A stretch of 64,000 bases of DNA, taken from NCBI GenBank assembly GCA_951217055.1, contig OX578286.1, positions 28,216,720 through 28,280,719 of the forward strand. Reading direction: 5' to 3'. Origin of the DNA: Gerris lacustris. Lineage: Eukaryota; Arthropoda; Insecta; Hemiptera; Gerridae. The position numbers and the translations under genes are program-made. Positions 59,223 to 64,000 of this stretch are shown here, piece by piece (positions within the stretch are counted from its first letter, which is position 1; each line of letters starts with the position of its first letter). Under the pieces are notes generated by a model that ran no database searches, was not told where the DNA came from, and saw only the letters and a program-made list of their open reading frames with translations.

Positions 59223-59656
59223 TAAATATTATAATTTAATAAATAAATAAATGCAATATTATTAAATTTAAATACAGAATCACATCTATATGAGAAAGTT
59301 CGTCGGATTTGAAATGAATTGCAATTAAGCTATTCAAATTTTATTTTTAAAATTGAAAGCAAGACTTATCTTGTAAATAAATTACATTTTACTTTTTCGA
59401 GAAAAAGCATTTACTTTCCGTGATATATATATAAAAAAAAAAATGTTGATTACAGATATATAAAGTATCTCGAAATTTTTCAGCTTCTTGCCAAACCTTT
59501 GCTAAAAATAAAAACTCACTTTTCCTTTTTGTAAAGAAATTAAAATATAATAAAAAAAATTCTCTTTTTTTTCTTGAAAAAGGAAATTTTATAAGGTTGC
59601 AATGCTTTTATTATTTATTAAATTAATAACTGTGACCTAAAACTTTAGTACAAACA

Positions 59657-59725
<69 letters not shown>

Positions 59726-59999
59726 CAAGGAAAATAAAATTTTATTTTAGCTTGAATGAAACAAAAAGTATAATTTATTAAATTTAATTTTCATAAAACC
59801 TCAAAGTTAAAAAGTACTTTTCAAATGTTTTAATTAAATTTTGACATTTTTCCGCTTCTCTTTTATTTAACACTATATTTGGATATGCATATTATATATA
59901 TTATACATGTAAATGAAAAAAATATTCGAGTTGAAATTTTAGCTCTGGGAATGGCCTTTTTAAACTAAGAAGTTGAAAAAATTATTCTTATTAATTAAT
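59223..59999. repeat. AT-rich stretch; first copy of a local duplication
   Basis: (AT)n at 59662-59721 plus the following ~275 bp (AACAAAAAGTATAATTTATT, AAACCTCAAAGTTAAAAAGT, GGCCTTTTTAAACTAAGAAG) is duplicated at 60450-60838. 59223-59661 is unassigned. Confidence 0.7.
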
Positions 60000-60002
60000 G
60001 TT

Positions 60003-60445
60003 CACCCCGGTGCTGGAGTGTATTTTTCTCTGTCTGTTTCCCGTAGTTAATAATAATTATAATTTGATTTAAATTAAAATTTAATCTTTCCGTAGTATGA
60101 CTACTACCAAAATCGTAAAATATGAATTTCTAATTGATTGTACTAGGTACAGGTACTAATTGGGTACATTATAATTATAAGCGTTATGTCTCGGTCTAGT
60201 TCTATGTCATAAATGTTGACTTCTCAGAATTGTGGAAAATTGAAAGCTTAAATTCGGGACAACGTATCATTATCATCATAGAAAATCATTCTCCTGCGTA
60301 GGCGCTATACTGGAAATATAGAGGCCCGTGGTTCATATCCCGGCACTGGAGTGTATTTTTCTCTGCCTGTTTCCCGTAGTTAATAATAATTAAAATTTGA
60401 TTTAAATTAAAATTTAATCTTTCCGTAGTATGAATACTACCAAAA
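60003..60445 (+). mobile_element. tRNA-derived SINE copies
   Basis: 60282-60445: TAGGCGCTATACTGGAAATA then a B-box-like GTGGTTCATATCCCGG, then CTGGAGTGTATTTTTCTCTG and CTGTTTCCCGTAGTTAATAA. 60003-60120 repeats the body from GGTGCTGGAGTGT onward without the tRNA-like head. The A box is weak. Same family as 34227-34330. Confidence 0.55.
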
Positions 60446-60840
<395 letters not shown>

Positions 60841-60943
60841 AGCGTTTTGTTACGATAAATTTTCAAAGAAATTATTATTGTACAAGAAAAGTATTATTGT
60901 TTTTAAAAATATCAAAAATATATACTTAAAAAATATTGTTAAT

Positions 60944-61299
60944 AAACAGGTCAAGTGTGTGCTAGTTAGCACACAGCGAGGGTCCGTAGGCCACACTATA
61001 TAGTGTTTAACTGTAAAGTGTATAAAAAGTGTTTTTCTAAAATGCTAAAAAGCTTACTTTGAACCATTCTAAGGGTCTGATATTCTCAAAACACACTCTG
61101 ATAAAGTATTTTTTTGCCACTGAACCGGACTACAACCATAATATACATCTAAAAGACCATAATTATAAAAAAACGTATTTTGTCAATAAAAAATAAAATA
61201 ATAATTTTTTCGAAATTCCCAAAAAGTGGTATCTTTGCTTTTGGTCGAAGAATGTTCAGGAATTTTTTCAGTTTTTTTGCACTTCACATAAGCGAGATA
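60944..61299 (-). repeat. Family C repeat, truncated and fused to B
   Basis: AACAGGTCAAGTGTGTGCTA to CACTTCACATAAGCGAGATA, then an abrupt switch to family B sequence at about 61300. Confidence 0.75.
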
Positions 61300-61697
61300 T
61301 GTTCCGTGTCTGTTTGTCGGTCTGTCTCTCAATTTTTGCGAACAACATATCTTAAGAACTACTCATCTGATTTTATTGAAATTTAGATGGTACGTTATAA
61401 TTAGCCCTTTGTTGGTCCCATATAAGTTTCAACCTTCTGCGCCCATTTGTTTCTCTTCCATAAGCCAACAAACATACATTTATTTACACCTGTATCATCA
61501 GAAGTACTCATCTGATTTTTATGAAATTAGGATGGTTAGTCGAATATAGCCTGCAGATGGCCTCAGATTAATTTCAACCATTTGCGTTCTTAAATTTTGC
61601 TAAATTGATACTTTATAATTACTGTAAAAAAATCAAAACAATTTTGACAGTTTAAAAAACGGAGGGAAAATTTAATAAATTTGATAATAATAGGTTT
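61300..61697 (+). repeat. Family B repeat, truncated
   Basis: GTTCCGTGTCTGTTTGTCGG through to AAACGGAGGGAAAATTTAAT, ending where the long-TIR element begins. Confidence 0.75.
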
Positions 61698-61698
61698 T

Positions 61699-63860
61699 AG
61701 TCTAAGATCCGGTATAAGAAATATATACCCTCAACTGTTATTTAATAATAATAAATATTATTTGATAGAGAATTTATAGATTGATACATCGCAAATAGGT
61801 TGCCTAGCAAAATCGCGTACCGATGATGTTAAACAATTAAATGTTTAAGTACTCTTTTTCAATAAACTACCCCCATGTGTTATTTATGAAAATTGAACAT
61901 TGGCTGAGAGAATTCACCTCAAGGAATTCTAAAACCATGGGTTGCCTACTTTCATCTATGGCTAACTATGAGGTTGCCAGGTTTAAACAGGTGAGTAAAC
62001 GTAATTAATATACCCTCATAAGTTATTTAATCGAATTATATATCAATATCAAATGAAAGGTAATTTTATTCCCAATCCAACCGTATAAGGTTGCCTTATC
62101 AAAAATTTGGATGACACCATGGTTGCCTAGATTTTAGATGTAAAATTTAGAATTATGAAAAACTCGCCAACGACTATTTTAGCTAGCGATTTTCTCGGGA
62201 ATCAAAAAATTACCGTTTCAAAGAAGCCCTAGTACAATTCTTGGCTAATTAATGGGTGTCAATAATCAAAAAAAAAAAAAAATTGAAAAAAACTGTTGGA
62301 GAGCACTGTTTTTCTTACCGTACAGTCGGAAATCACGTTGTGAAAAGTGAAGAATACGATTATTTATGTCAGCATGAAGAGGCTGACACACGTATAATGT
62401 TTCATATATCAAACGCGCGACCTAATTCAAAAATATTTGTCAAAGCGAATGATACCGATGTCTTAGTAATTTTACTGGCCACTATACAGAAGGATCCTCG
62501 GACTCGAATTTGGTTGGCGGGCTCATCATAAAAAAAGCAATAATAAAAATATTGAATGCATCAACTGTAATGAGCTTGCGAAGAAATTGGGTCATACTTT
62601 ATGCTTGGGTCTGCCTGCTTTCCACGCATTTACGGGCTGTGATTATACAGCTGCGTTTTATAGTAGTAGGGAAAGTCAAGCCTCTAAAATATTTTCCAGA
62701 CGACCAGATATCCAGCAAATTTTCGCGTCATCGACGGACCCTGCAGATGTACTCGACGAAGATAACATGCAAGGCGTTCAGGAGTTTACTGCCCTTCTTT
62801 ATGGGATCAAGGCATGTTATAACATCAATGACGCTAGGTATCAGCTCTTCCAAAAAACCTATGCAACAAAAAAAAAGACGCAGAGCATTTTATAAAGATC
62901 AGAGGAATCGATTCCAATCTCATACCACCATGTTGGATATCACTTAAGCAAAACATTTTGCGCACAATATATGTGAATTCAATGTGGCTTCATACAACTG
63001 ATGCATGCTGCGTCAAAATGAATGCTCAAGATTATGGTTGGTTTTTGGACGGCTATATGAAGCCTACATGGTTCGTAGGGAATCCAACGCCCTTAAAAGT
63101 GGAGGATATTCTCAGTGAAACAAACAAAAGAGAAAAAGATGAGGAATCAGAATTAGATTTTGACATTGGCACTTCTGACGAGTCAGAATCAGAATAAGTC
63201 AAAAAAAAAAAAAAAAGAGATATTTTGCAATTGATAAGTTTATGTAAGAATAAAAAACTGTTTGTATCGTTATGTGATATTTTATCAGACTTTCTCCAGT
63301 ATTTAATCCACTCTTACACGATCGGAAAATTATAATTTTGTAAGATGTACATTTTGAACAAAAAAACGTATTATTTCATAATTATGTATAGTCGTTGGCG
63401 AGTTTTTTATAATTCTAAATTTTACATCTAAAATCTAGGCAACCATGGAGTCATCCAAATTTTTGACAAGGCAACCTTATACGGTTAGACTGGGAATAAA
63501 ATTACCTTTCATTTGATATATAATTCGATTAAATAACTTATGAGGGTATATTAATTACCTTTACTCACCTGTTTAAACCTGGCAACCTCATAGTTAGCCA
63601 TAGATGAAAGTAGGCAACCCATGTTTTTTGAATTCCTTGAGGTGAATTCTCTCAGCCAATGTTCGATTTTCATAAATAACACATGGGGGTAGTTTATCGA
63701 AAAAAAGTACTTAAACATTTAATTGTTTAACATCATCGGTACGCGATTTTGCTAGGCAACCTATTTGCGATGTATCAATCTATAAATTCTCTATCAAATA
63801 ATATTTATTATTATTAAATAACAGATGAGGGTATATATTTCTTATACCGGATCTTGGACT
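61699..63860 (+). mobile_element. 2.2-kb transposon-like element with ~475-bp TIRs
   Basis: The left arm 61699-62177 starts AGTCTAAGATCCGGTATAAG and ends AACTCGCCAACGACTAT. The right arm 63388-63860 is its reverse complement with a few substitutions and small indels (ATAGTCGTTGGCGAGTT to CTTATACCGGATCTTGGACT). The arms contain repeated GGTTGCC / GGCAACC motifs. The ~1.2-kb centre holds only the HEEADTR-family gene relic. Flanks on both sides have TTTT(A), but I cannot define a target duplication. The left side is family B, the right side resembles 19072-19110. Confidence 0.88.
62286..63197 (+). pseudogene. HEEADTR/DTDV/GCD-family protein (PIN-like), frameshifted
   Basis: Three consecutive frames carry, in order: YDYLCQHEEADTRIMFHI and FVKANDTDVLVILLAT (62286-62530); LGLPAFHAFTGCDYTAAF and GVQEFTALLYG (62587-62895); and, from about 62907, IPPCWISLKQNILR, YGWFLDGYMKPTWFVGNPTP and an acidic tail ending at the stop near 63197. 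Family knowledge: these motifs belong to a large invertebrate family of uncharacterised proteins ('H.EADTR...H', 'DTDV..LL', 'LP.FHA.TGCD.T..F', 'LPP....L..H..R', 'YGW........W'). Inference: the spaced acidic residues resemble a PIN/FEN-type metal-dependent nuclease core. Frame changes fall near A-rich runs (about 62525-62545 and 62866-62877). The N-terminal half of typical members is missing. A dead or non-autonomous copy is most likely. Confidence 0.8.
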
Positions 63861-64000
63861 ATTTTAATAGTATAATAATTGCAAGATAAAAAGAACTTTT
63901 TATATACTACGTTTTTAAATTTTCTGTTGAATCGTATGTAATGTTGATAATATAATTATTATTGTTATAATATAATGTTGGTTAAAAAAAATAGTTCCGA
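63861..64000. repeat. Right flank, shared with 19072-19110
   Basis: ATTGCAAGATAAAAAGAACT then TTTTATATACTACGTTTTTA matches the segment near 19072-19110 with a few changes. The remainder is AT-rich. Confidence 0.6.

Overview
This is eukaryotic nuclear DNA: very AT-rich, packed with (AT)n microsatellites, minisatellites, and nested copies and relics of DNA transposons, LINEs, tRNA-derived SINEs, LTR retrotransposons and a Helitron-like element. I see no bacterial or viral operon structure. The one host coding segment I recognise is a single exon on the minus strand (51419-51606). It encodes part of the amino-terminal domain of an NMDA-type glutamate receptor subunit 2 (arthropod Nmdar2, GluN2-like), with good splice signals at both ends. 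Its wording is closest to what I know of insect Nmdar2. The organism is therefore probably an insect with a large, transposon-bloated genome; hemipteran is only a guess. If the exon belongs to a live gene, most or all of the rest is intron.

Layout. 1-7.6 kb: three-level nested inverted-repeat elements, a MITE split by an array that holds a TIR element with a 5S-rRNA-like segment, a LINE relic and a SINE. 8.1-9.6 kb: a ~69-bp minisatellite full of TGACGTCA palindromes. 10-18.5 kb: interspersed families B and C (defined below), a Charlie-type hAT relic with a perfect 8-bp target duplication, two further TIR elements and tandem arrays. 20-25 kb: two B copies, a Tigger/pogo relic, a fold-back element. 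26-28.5 kb: a hAT relic inside a tRNA-derived SINE inside a 58-bp minisatellite, all junctions readable. 29-33 kb: a palindromic TIR element with another inside it, and a 5'-truncated LINE with reverse transcriptase. 35-37 kb: a mariner/IS630-like transposase relic with an internally amplified segment. 37-41 kb: C, a 73-bp array made from a C end, B with a SINE inside, a LINE tail. 42 kb: a Ty3/Gypsy pol relic interrupted by a MITE. 45.7-46.9 kb: a Helitron-like element holding a LINE end. 47.8-48.2 kb: a decamer array. 51.4 kb: the Nmdar2 exon. 52-54.6 kb: a C copy split by a solo LTR, then a Harbinger-like relic. 55.5-57.3 kb: a 54-bp array open on both strands, then a degenerate array. 58-61.7 kb: more B, C and SINE material. 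61.7-63.9 kb: a 2.2-kb element with ~475-bp terminal inverted repeats.

That last element is the best candidate for something little described. Its only visible cargo is a frameshifted gene of the widespread invertebrate HEEADTR / DTDV / GCD protein family, whose acidic motifs look PIN/FEN-nuclease-like. No DDE, tyrosine or HUH transposase is visible.

Working names. Family A: ~235-bp MITE beginning GGCACTTCTTTAGATTG, with 8-bp target duplications. Family B: ~600-bp repeat running from a CGGAAGC palindrome to an ATTGGCAGTCTATTTT end. Family C: ~700-bp repeat with ends reading GGGTCCGTAGGC and GCCTACGGACCC.

The elements do not form a pathway. They record successive insertions, and several target duplications allow the order to be read. 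All identifications come from reading the sequence; no searches were run.
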